Of a stretch of DNA of 58,626 bases, positions 40,014 through 46,681 are shown in pieces. The stretch comes from Oscillospiraceae bacterium (GTDB lineage Bacteria > Bacillota_A > Clostridia > Oscillospirales > CAG-272). Under the pieces are notes generated by a model. The model searched no databases, was not told the DNA's origin, and saw only the letters and a program-made list of their open reading frames with translations. A program made the position numbers and the translations under genes. The stretch spans positions 1 through 58,626 of the forward strand of contig SVUH01000007.1 in NCBI GenBank assembly GCA_015063335.1. The letters run 5' to 3'. How positions within the stretch are numbered: the first letter of the stretch is position 1; every line of letters starts with the position of its first letter.

Positions 40014-40882
40014 TCCTTGCCTCCTGCGGCAAGCCACATCGCCTTCATGGTGAGTGCATCGTCCGACTGCGTTCCGTCGGATTCGCTTATTATCCTCGGT
40101 GCAACACCCTCCTTGACTATCGCCTCGGCAAGTCCGTTAAATTCGGGGCCGTAGAGCGTGTCGGCAAACGTAAGGTGTCGTTTCTCGCCCTTTGCCGTGT
40201 ATTCTATCTTTGAAAAATGGCAATGCAGATTGTATGCGTACTCGTCGCCGAGCGTGTTGGCTATGGTGTCAAACACGCGGCGATAGCTGTCTGCGTCGGG
40301 GAACTTGCCGCCGACCTCTCTTGCATTAAGGTGTCCGAAGTCCACGATGGGGCAGTATTTGGGAGATATCTTGCAGAGCGTGAGCACCTCGTCGAGCGTG
40401 CCGAGCTGATTTATCTTTCCCATAGTCTCAAGTCCCATGCGCACGTCGGTGTCGCCGTTTACCTCAAGATTGCGCTCGAGCGTGTCTGCCGCAAGGCGCA
40501 TAGCCTCCTCGCGAGAGATGGTTGCGGCGCTGCCCGTGTGAATTACTATCGTGTCCGCGCCCAAAAGAGAAGCGGCATGGAGCGAGCGGCGAATATATTC
40601 GATGCTGTTTGTGCGCTTTTGCTCCTCAACGCTCGAAAGGGATATAAAATACGGGGCGTGGAGCGACATGAGGATATTGTGGCGGCGCGCCTCCTCACCG
40701 ATAACGGCAAGCGCCGCATCGGGAGTGTTTATGCCTCTGCCTGCCTCAAATTCATAGGCATCAAGTCCTATGGAGCGCACCCACTCGGGGGCTTCAAGCG
40801 TGGACTTTTTGCCTGCCGCCTTAAAGGCGTCGCTGTTGCCTCCGGGCCCGAACGTGGGGCGGCTTGCGAGTATTTTTTTCAT
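40010..40882 (-). CDS. Endonuclease IV-like AP endonuclease (TIM barrel)
   Basis: A 290-residue protein of the AP endonuclease 2 family. Metal-site blocks are visible: SLHAPYFISLSS, TIVIHTGSA, MGLETMGK, IVDFGHLNAR and YNLHCHFSKIEYTAKGEKRH. In bacterial Nfo these hold three zinc ions and cut DNA at abasic sites in base excision repair. The protein may instead be a related sugar isomerase-fold enzyme, but the H-x-H and GH motifs favour Nfo. Start ATG overlaps the yqeG stop codon (ATGA at 40879-40882), and the gene overlaps the peptidase gene in the same way. Confidence 0.86.
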   Translation of the reverse strand: MKKILASRPTFGPGGNSDAFKAAGKKSTLEAPEWVRSIGLDAYEFEAGRGINTPDAALAVIGEEARRHNILMSLHAPYFISLSSVEEQKRTNSIEYIRRSLHAASLLGADTIVIHTGSAATISREEAMRLAADTLERNLEVNGDTDVRMGLETMGKINQLGTLDEVLTLCKISPKYCPIVDFGHLNAREVGGKFPDADSYRRVFDTIANTLGDEYAYNLHCHFSKIEYTAKGEKRHLTFADTLYGPEFNGLAEAIVKEGVAPRIISESDGTQSDDALTMKAMWLAAGGKE

Positions 40883-41436
40883 TTCCAGGTCCTCCCCGAG
40901 AGAGAATTTTTATCGGCAGTAATGCCGTGAGCCTTGCGGTATTTGCGTATGTAGGGGCATTCGAGAACTCTCTTGAATTTGAAAAACGCACTCGTTCTGT
41001 CCTTTATAGGCGGAACGATGATGGAGATAAGACCGAGACGGTGAGCGGCGAGCGTGTCCGTCAGAAGCTGGTCGCCAAGCCCTGCCGTGTCGCTCGGGGT
41101 GCTGCCCATCTTTTCCATGGCGTCGATTATTGACTTGCCCGACGGCTTTTTGCTGTCGGGGTATGCGTAAAGTCCGAGCGTGCGGTTAAAAAGCTCAACG
41201 CGCTCCTTGTGATTATTTGATATGAGAGCCGCCTTTATTCCGTGGCGTTTGAGCGAGTCGAACCATGCGAGCGTTTTTTCGTCGGGCTCGTCCACCTCAT
41301 AGGGAGCGAGAGTGTTGTCAATATCTATGACGAGAGCCTTTATTCCAATAGATTCAAGGAATTCGGGCGTTACGTCGAGAAAGGAATCGAACATGTATTC
41401 GGGAAGAAGAAGCGGTTTTCTTTTTGCGTATTTCAT
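40879..41436 (-). CDS. yqeG: YqeG family HAD-IIIA phosphatase
   Basis: A 185-residue HAD hydrolase. Motif I is VIDIDNTLAPYE (about 36-47) with the nucleophile Asp, motif II is ALISNN, and KKPSGKSIIDAM and GLGDQLLTDTLAAHRLG give the conserved Lys and acidic motif. Family members dephosphorylate small phosphoesters (a phosphatidylglycerophosphatase-like role is known for eukaryotic relatives); the bacterial substrate is not settled. Start ATG 41436 follows AAGGAG. It leads an operon with the endonuclease IV-like and M24 genes. Confidence 0.92.
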   Translation of the reverse strand: MKYAKRKPLLLPEYMFDSFLDVTPEFLESIGIKALVIDIDNTLAPYEVDEPDEKTLAWFDSLKRHGIKAALISNNHKERVELFNRTLGLYAYPDSKKPSGKSIIDAMEKMGSTPSDTAGLGDQLLTDTLAAHRLGLISIIVPPIKDRTSAFFKFKRVLECPYIRKYRKAHGITADKNSLSGRTWK

Positions 41437-41464
41437 AAAAGCTCCTTAATTTAGGATATACATT

Positions 41465-41493
41465 ATTTTAACACATATCCGCGACTTACGCAA
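41465..41493 (-). promoter_or_regulatory. sigma-A promoter of the yqeG operon
   Basis: Minus-strand TTGCGT (41488-41493) and TAAAAT (41465-41470) with a 17-nt spacer ending ATGTGT. Confidence 0.72.
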
Positions 41494-41546
41494 GGGCTTT
41501 ATCAAAATACCGCCTAAAAAATATTTGAAAATTTTTAAATTACCTA

Positions 41547-41575
41547 TTGACAAACGAAAATGTTTGTGGTATCAT
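41547..41575 (+). promoter_or_regulatory. sigma-A promoter of the tRNA-Gly/tRNA-Arg genes
   Basis: TTGACA (41547-41552), 17-nt spacer ending TTGTGG, TATCAT (41570-41575), 33 nt before tRNA-Gly. Confidence 0.8.
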
Positions 41576-41608
41576 ATTAGGGCAGTTTTGAGGCTGCCAA
41601 CTGAATAT

Positions 41609-41682
41609 GCGAGTGTAGTTCAATGGTAGAATCCCAGCCTTCCAAGCTGGTCGCGTGGGTTCGATTCCCATCACTCGCTCCA
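41609..41682 (+). tRNA. tRNA-Gly (UCC anticodon)
   Basis: 74-nt cloverleaf: acceptor GCGAGTG/CACTCGC, anticodon loop CTTCCAA (TCC), T-arm GTGGGTTCGATTCCCAT. Discriminator T and encoded CCA. Confidence 0.97.
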
Positions 41683-41685
41683 ACG

Positions 41686-41709
41686 AATGGCGCATCTTGG
41701 TGCGCCATT
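41686..41709 (+). terminator. Hairpin between tRNA-Gly and tRNA-Arg
   Basis: AATGGCGCA pairs with TGCGCCATT, followed by TG and a short T-rich stretch. It may attenuate or punctuate transcription between the two tRNA genes. Confidence 0.6.
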
Positions 41710-41741
41710 TGTAAGGTTTAGACAAGGTTTTAAAAACCTAT

Positions 41742-41818
41742 GTGCCTTTAGCTCAGCCGGATAGAGCAACTGCCTTCTAAGCAGTAGGTCGGGGGTTCGA
41801 ATCCCTTAAGGCACGCCA
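41742..41818 (+). tRNA. tRNA-Arg (UCU anticodon)
   Basis: 77-nt cloverleaf: acceptor GTGCCTT/AAGGCAC, D-arm TAGCTCAGCCGGATAGAGCA, anticodon loop CTTCTAA (TCT), T-arm GGGGTTCGAATCCC. Discriminator G and encoded CCA. Confidence 0.97.
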
Positions 41819-41855
41819 ACAAGAAAAGCCACCCAATCGGGTGGCTTTTCTTGTT
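41818..41855 (+). terminator. Intrinsic terminator of tRNA-Arg
   Basis: Perfect 17-bp stem AACAAGAAAAGCCACCC with its complement around a 4-nt loop, 3' arm TTTTCTTGTT. It begins at the last base of the tRNA. Confidence 0.88.
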
Positions 41856-41856
41856 G

Positions 41857-42340
41857 CCGTGCATTCTGACAAGGGATTCGAACGCAGTGAGCAAAACAAC
41901 CCGGTGAGTTGTTTTGAGAACGGTGACCGAAGAATTTTTCAAAGCATAACCTAAAAGGTTTTTCGACATGTTTTGAAAAATTCAAGAACGAATCCCTTAA
42001 GGCGCCTACCGCTTTTTACGCCCAACAGCGACGGACCTTTTTGTTGGCGTGCTTACTGACAAGGGATTCGAACGCAGTGAGCAAAACAACCCGGTGAGTT
42101 GTTTTGAGAACGGTGACCGAAGAATTTTGCAAAACATAACCTAAGAGGTTAATCGAATGTTTTGCAAAATTCAAGAACGAATCCCTTAAGGCACGCGTCC
42201 GAAATCTTATCGCAACAGCGACGGGCTTTCTTGTTGGCGTGCTTACTGACAAGGGATTCGAACGCAGTGAGCAAAACAACCCTGTGAGTTGTTTTGAGAA
42301 CGGTGACCGAAGAATTTTTCAAAGCATAACCTTATACAAA
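41857..42340. repeat. Tandem 190-bp units carrying tRNA-Arg 3' end copies
   Basis: Unit starts are 41857, 42046 and 42237 (the third is cut short near 42340); the shared AAGGGATTCG falls at 41871, 42061 and 42251, exactly 190 bp apart. Each full unit has outer arms AAGGGATTCG/CGAATCCCTT, which are the tRNA-Arg T-arm/acceptor bases in both orientations, and inside it hairpins CAAAACAAC/GTTGTTTTG and GAATTTTTCAAA/TTTGAAAAATTC. After the right arm the sequence continues AAGGCAC as in the tRNA. The frames open across it have no ribosome sites and are not genes. Confidence 0.85.
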
Positions 42341-42378
42341 ATGCAAAAGCCGTCATTTTGGTGTATCGCATATTTCGC

Positions 42379-42407
42379 TTGAAAAAATCACACACTTGTG
42401 CTATAAT
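42379..42407 (+). promoter_or_regulatory. sigma-A promoter of the condensation-domain gene
   Basis: TTGAAA (42379-42384), 17-nt spacer ending TTGTGC, TATAAT (42402-42407). Just upstream, 42340-42370 has an ATACAAAATGC/GCATTTTG-like imperfect palindrome. Confidence 0.83.
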
Positions 42408-42443
42408 ATCAATGGAGATGAATTTTTACAGGAGGTATACCTT

Positions 42444-43631
42444 ATGGACAGCGGATTTATTCGTAAGCCGTCGGGGCTTGAGGCGTTTTTTACCGACCTC
42501 GATGCAGGTGGCTCTAATATGACGATACATTTCTATTTGGAGCTGACGCAAAAGCCTGACGTTGACCGTCTGCGCGAGGCTATGAGAAAGCTTTTGGGCA
42601 CGCACACGGGTGCAAATATGCGCTTTTACAAAAACGCTTGGTATGCGGTTTCTCACGACTGCGAGTGTCCTGTGATAGAAGTTGAGGGACGCGACCTCGG
42701 CGCGTACACTCCCGCACGACTTGACTTTCATACAAAAACGGTCGACCTCAAGGTTCTTCACGCGACGACCTCTGACGCGTGGTATCTTTGCTTTGATTTC
42801 TTCCACGGTGTGATGGACGGAAGAAGCGCAGTTCAGTTTGTGTACGACTTTTTTGACGTTCTCAACGACCGCGAATATCTCGAGCCCGAGTTCAAGCTCA
42901 ACGTTTACGAGCTGTTGAAGAAAAAGAAAAAAACAGAGAGCCGTAAGGTTCACAATGCTTTTACCGTATTCTCCAATTGTGCGCCGTCGCAGTGGAGAGG
43001 TAAAAAGAGGGGTAAGGATAAAACCATTACCGTTTCTCATGAGAAAACGGTGCGCGGTATATCGGCACACTACGCAAGGACCATAAGCCAGCTCTTTAAA
43101 AAGAGAAGCGCGAAGATGATAATTCCCGTGGACGTTCGCCGCTACATGGGCGAGGAGAATAAAAACCTTTACGGAAACCTGTTCGTGCCGCTGCTTTTAG
43201 AGGCGGCAAAGTACCCAACGTGGGCAGAAACGCAGGACGAGATATGGCATTTTGTAAAGCACAGAGCTCAGATAAGAGCCTTGGCGAAGCACTTCAATAT
43301 ATATGGAAAAATTCCGACAAAGCCCCGCCAATTCATTATTCGCAAAGCGATTCCGTGGGTCATGTCACGCAAAAAATTCGTTTACTGCGCGCTCGTGTCG
43401 TCCATCGGAGCTATTGACAGCAGTAAGCTTTCGTGCGATGCGTTTGCGGTAAAGGATTGCAGTGTATCGTTTATTTCCTTTCCGTTTGCGGCATTTTCTG
43501 TCGTTTCTCTCCAATATGACGGGCGTACCAATACCTCTATCTCATGGCACAGCGGTCGCGTGCCCCAAAAGACCGTTAATGAGCTTGTAAAGGCAATAAA
43601 CGAGTGTATGCAAAACGCAGACACGAGATAA
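42444..43631 (+). CDS. Stand-alone condensation-domain acyltransferase-like protein
   Basis: A 395-residue protein that starts at ATG 42444 behind AGGAGG. The motif CFDFFHGVMDGRSAVQF (about 128-144) corresponds to the HHxxxDG active site of CoA-dependent acyltransferases and peptide-synthetase condensation domains; only the second His and DG are kept, as in several alcohol acetyltransferase and PapA-like proteins. The second half has YGNLFVPLLLEA and a DFGWG-region equivalent I cannot place with certainty. No carrier protein or peptide-synthetase genes adjoin it, so it may acylate a small molecule or cell-surface compound. Substrate unknown. A terminator follows. Confidence 0.8.
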   Translation: MDSGFIRKPSGLEAFFTDLDAGGSNMTIHFYLELTQKPDVDRLREAMRKLLGTHTGANMRFYKNAWYAVSHDCECPVIEVEGRDLGAYTPARLDFHTKTVDLKVLHATTSDAWYLCFDFFHGVMDGRSAVQFVYDFFDVLNDREYLEPEFKLNVYELLKKKKKTESRKVHNAFTVFSNCAPSQWRGKKRGKDKTITVSHEKTVRGISAHYARTISQLFKKRSAKMIIPVDVRRYMGEENKNLYGNLFVPLLLEAAKYPTWAETQDEIWHFVKHRAQIRALAKHFNIYGKIPTKPRQFIIRKAIPWVMSRKKFVYCALVSSIGAIDSSKLSCDAFAVKDCSVSFISFPFAAFSVVSLQYDGRTNTSISWHSGRVPQKTVNELVKAINECMQNADTR

Positions 43632-43661
43632 TTAGCTTCTCAAAGCTCTGACCGAATAACT

Positions 43662-43710
43662 AAAAAAGCCTGCACGCAGAAGCTTTAGCTTCTTGCACGC
43701 GGGCTTTTTG
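43662..43710. terminator. Bidirectional terminator between converging genes
   Basis: AAAAAGCC...GAAGC-TTTA-GCTTC...GGGCTTTTT long stem with one asymmetric bulge, T-run on both strands; it ends 4 nt from the stop codon of the FAD-Rieske gene. Confidence 0.85.
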
Positions 43711-43713
43711 GTT

Positions 43714-45012
43714 TTAAAGCTTCAAATTTTTCGTTGCGGGGTTGTCAATGACCTTGCCGTCCTCGGAAAAGCGTGAGCCGTGGCACGGGCAGTCCCACGT
43801 ATGCTCGGCAGAGTTCCACGTAAGCGCACAGCCGAGGTGCGTGCAACGCGGGGCTGTGGGCCTTACGAGGTTGAGTGCGGACTCGCCGATGTTCGCCCAA
43901 AGCTGCTTTGTAAAAATATTTCTCTGCGGAGTGAAAAGCTGCTCGTACTTGTTTATTTTGCCTGTGAGCGCGTCGGCGAGCACCTCTGCGGCAACTGCCG
44001 AGGTCGTCATGCCCCATTTGTTAAAGCCCGTGGCAACGTAGAGGTCGGGCGTCAGAGTGCAATACCTGCCTATATACGGAATTTCGTCGAGCGTCATGCA
44101 GTCTTGAGTTGCCCAGTGGTGCGTTTCGACCGCACCATTGTAAAATTTTTTTGCCACCCCACGTAAATACTCATATCCGCCGCCGTCCTTGCCCGTTCTG
44201 TGGCCGCCGCCACCGAGAAGCAAGGTATCTCCGTAGCTGCGAAAGGAAAGACCCGTACCGCTCTCGTCAACGTACATTCCGTCGGGAATATACGCGCCGC
44301 GAAGCGCGATAACGTACGAGCGGTGCTGATACATTTTAAGAAAATATCCGCCGAAACGGTCCATAAATGGGAAGTGGGTGGCGACTACCGTTTTCTTCGC
44401 GCGTATCTTTCCGTGAGGTGTTACGGCAACACCCCCCGATACGTTTTCCACGAACGTTTCCTCATAGATATTAAGGTCCTTTGCGACAGCCGATACGAAT
44501 TTGAGTGGGTTGAACTGCGCCTGACTCGGAAAGCGGACGGCGCCAACCGTTTCAAACGGCAGCGGAAGCCCGCAGCGAAGCTCCGCGGGGTAGCCGATAC
44601 GCTTGAGGACAGACATTTCCGCATTCAGTACTTCAAGACCGTCAAGCGTGTAAACGTAATTGTCCTTTTCTTCAAAGTCGCAATCAATATCGCGGCACAG
44701 CTCTGTGTAGCGCTCGATTGCGCGAAGATTTGCTTCAAGATATGCCTTTGCGGCGGCAAGACCGTACCGTCCCGCTATTTTGTGATATATAAGAGAGTGT
44801 TGAACGGTTATCTTTGCGGTCGTGTTGTGCGTTGTTCCGCCGCAGATGCGGTCCTTTTCGACCAGAATATAAGGCACTCCGCGCCGTGAAAGCTCAAGCG
44901 CTACCATAATACCCGCCATTCCGCCGCCTATGATAAGCACCTCAGTGCTTGTGTCGCCTTTAAGTGTGGGGAAGCGGGGGAGTGAAATTTCGTCCTGCCA
45001 AATAGATGACAT
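43714..45012 (-). CDS. FAD-dependent oxidoreductase with C-terminal Rieske domain
   Basis: A 432-residue protein. The N-terminal FAD-binding motif is EVLIIGGGMAGIMVALEL (about 24-41), followed by a DadA-like amine or glycine oxidase fold (VEKDRICGGTTHNTTAKIT). The end has the Rieske [2Fe-2S] ligands: PRCTHLGCALTW and WDCPCHGSRF. The Rieske domain is short: its first beta-strands are replaced by a few residues (LNLVRPTAP), a form I associate with clostridial homologues. A redox role with an amine or amino acid substrate is likely but not specified. The gene is monocistronic, on the minus strand, behind AAAGGACT. Confidence 0.9.
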   Translation of the reverse strand: MSSIWQDEISLPRFPTLKGDTSTEVLIIGGGMAGIMVALELSRRGVPYILVEKDRICGGTTHNTTAKITVQHSLIYHKIAGRYGLAAAKAYLEANLRAIERYTELCRDIDCDFEEKDNYVYTLDGLEVLNAEMSVLKRIGYPAELRCGLPLPFETVGAVRFPSQAQFNPLKFVSAVAKDLNIYEETFVENVSGGVAVTPHGKIRAKKTVVATHFPFMDRFGGYFLKMYQHRSYVIALRGAYIPDGMYVDESGTGLSFRSYGDTLLLGGGGHRTGKDGGGYEYLRGVAKKFYNGAVETHHWATQDCMTLDEIPYIGRYCTLTPDLYVATGFNKWGMTTSAVAAEVLADALTGKINKYEQLFTPQRNIFTKQLWANIGESALNLVRPTAPRCTHLGCALTWNSAEHTWDCPCHGSRFSEDGKVIDNPATKNLKL

Positions 45013-45097
45013 ATATTAGTCCTTTCGGTGATTTTTATATCTGTCATTTATTTTTTGCAAGTGAGCGAATATTATTCTTTACTTATCTAAAAAAACA

Positions 45098-45268
45098 ATG
45101 ATGTGTCGCAAAATGCGACATGATGTTTTTCGCTGTGCTCAAAATGATGTTGCTCCCTGAGGTCGCAATGATGCGATGCTTGCCATTATGTGCCGATAGG
45201 CACACATCATTCGCGAAGCGAACATAATTAGGCGAAGCCGTCATCATTTACCGCAAGGCAAGCATCAT
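45098..45268. repeat. Array of small hairpins separated by ATGATG
   Basis: Reading the minus strand, short palindromes (CTTGCCTTGCGG, ACGGCTTCGCC, TTCGCTTCGCGA, TGTGCCTATCGGCACA, GTCGCATTTTGCGAC and others) are separated by ATGATG or CATCAT spacers whose orientation flips midway. It lies directly beyond the tRNA-His terminator. The rest of 45013-45097 shows no recognisable signal. Confidence 0.78.
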
Positions 45269-45269
45269 G

Positions 45270-45305
45270 CAAAAAACGCACTTGCATGTGCAAGTGCGTT
45301 TTTTG
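45270..45305 (-). terminator. Intrinsic terminator of tRNA-His
   Basis: Stem CAAAAAACGCACTTGCA with its complement around TG; the minus 3' arm ends GCGTTTTTTG. Confidence 0.88.
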
Positions 45306-45306
45306 T

Positions 45307-45384
45307 TGGGGTGAGATATGGGATTCGAACCCACGGCCTTCAGGGCCACAACCTGACGCGCTAACCAACTGCGCCAATCCCACC
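45307..45384 (-). tRNA. tRNA-His (GUG anticodon)
   Basis: 78 nt on the minus strand including the extra 5' G(-1): acceptor GTGGGAT/ATCTCAC with one G-U, D-arm GGCGCAGTTGGTTAGCGC, anticodon loop TTGTGGC (GTG), T-arm GTGGGTTCGAATCCCAT. Position 73 is C, pairing with G(-1), and CCA is encoded. Confidence 0.97.
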
Positions 45385-45419
45385 ATATTTCATTTAAGCC
45401 GTCCTAATCGACGGCATAT

Positions 45420-45448
45420 ATTATAACATAATAGTTCGCACTTGTCAA
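45420..45448 (-). promoter_or_regulatory. sigma-A promoter of tRNA-His
   Basis: Minus-strand TTGACA (45443-45448) and TATAAT (45420-45425), 17-nt spacer ending TATGT. Confidence 0.85.
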
Positions 45449-45628
45449 TACCAAATTTCAAAATTTTTGTTTTGTATTTCAGAGGGCGCTTCAAAGCCTC
45501 TTTTCGCGCAAAAAAATAACGAAAAATGCATTTTTTCGTGTAAATATTGTAAATTTTATTATATTATTAAGGAATTATTTAAAATTATATGTTATAATAA
45601 TATTTAATATTTTGATTTGGAGAGAGTT

Positions 45629-46681
45629 ATGAGTAAGAGGCACGTGAATATTCCCGTCTTTATCCCTCACGAGGGCTGTCCGAATGCTTGCGTGTTCTGC
45701 AATCAGAGATCAATATCGGGAACAAAGCGCTTTTGTCCCGAATCGGTGGACAAGCTTATAAGTGACGCTCTCGCTACGGTTGGCGAGGACGCGGAGTGTG
45801 AGATAGCGTTTTTTGGCGGCTCGTTTACGGGCATCGACCGCTCGCTCATGCTTTATCTTTTAGGTATCGCGCAAAAATACGTTGACGCGGGCAGAGTCGA
45901 GAGCATACGTCTTTCCACCCGCCCCGATTATATAAACGACGAAATTATTGCCGACCTCTCCCGATTTTCGGTGAAGACGGTTGAGCTTGGACTTCAAAGC
46001 TTTTCGGACGATGTGCTTAAAGCCTCGGGCAGAGGACACGACGCAGAGTGCGCGAGAGTCGCGTGCCGTAAGCTGAAAGAGTCGGGCTTTACGCTTATCG
46101 GGCAGATGATGATAGGACTTCCAAATTCCGACACCGAGAGTGAGATACTTACGGCGAGGGAAATAATTGCCGCAGGCGCTGACGGCGCGAGGGTGTATCC
46201 GACGGTCGTCTTTTACGACACGGAGCTTTCATGTATGACCGAGCGCGGCGAGTACGTACCGCTTTCAAATGAAGACGCGGTAATGCGGACAAAGGCGGTG
46301 CTTGACGTGTTCGACCGCGCGGGCGTGCCGTGCATACGCGTGGGACTTCAGGCATCCGAAAATCTTTCCGACGAGTCCTGCGTTATGGCAGGGGCGAATC
46401 ACAGCGCGATAGGCGAGCTTGCCATGGGTGAGCTTTACTTTGAGCGAATATGCGCCGAGATCGAACAGCTTGGAGTCAGTGGCGGTGAGCTTACCGTGCT
46501 TGTACCGACGGGAGCTGTTTCAAAGGCAGTCGGTCAGAAAAAGAAAAACAAAGAGAGAATTTCCGAAAAATACGGATTTAGAAAAATAAAAATTCTTGAA
46601 AGCCCCGATATTACGGGCTATAACGTAAGATTACAGCATAAAGAAAAAGCAAACGCGGAGGAAGAAAAGACGTGTATTTAA
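45629..46681 (+). CDS. Elp3-like radical SAM protein
   Basis: A 350-residue protein starting at ATG 45629 behind GGAGAGAG (a TTG 12 nt upstream is part of that site). The radical SAM cluster motif is CPNACVFC (about 17-24). FFGGSFTGID, RLSTRPDYIN, TVELGLQSFSDDVL and GQMMIGLP follow the Elp3/HemN-like pattern. There is no acetyltransferase domain, so it is the short form whose reaction is not established; a tRNA modification role is a guess. It sits upstream of smc in many Clostridia, and its last 10 nt overlap smc. TATAAT at 45594-45599 could be its -10, with no convincing -35. Confidence 0.88.
   Translation: MSKRHVNIPVFIPHEGCPNACVFCNQRSISGTKRFCPESVDKLISDALATVGEDAECEIAFFGGSFTGIDRSLMLYLLGIAQKYVDAGRVESIRLSTRPDYINDEIIADLSRFSVKTVELGLQSFSDDVLKASGRGHDAECARVACRKLKESGFTLIGQMMIGLPNSDTESEILTAREIIAAGADGARVYPTVVFYDTELSCMTERGEYVPLSNEDAVMRTKAVLDVFDRAGVPCIRVGLQASENLSDESCVMAGANHSAIGELAMGELYFERICAEIEQLGVSGGELTVLVPTGAVSKAVGQKKKNKERISEKYGFRKIKILESPDITGYNVRLQHKEKANAEEEKTCI

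Noticed and set aside
41748..42279. Minus-strand frames across the 190-bp tandem units (similar 70-90 codon products)
   Set aside because: They arise because the repeat lacks stop codons in that frame; no ribosome sites, and they run through the tRNA-Arg gene and its terminator.
41609..42340. Integrated mobile element at the tRNA-Gly/tRNA-Arg locus
   Set aside because: tRNA 3' end copies are present, but no integrase, excisionase or cargo genes lie between them, and spacing is only 190 bp.
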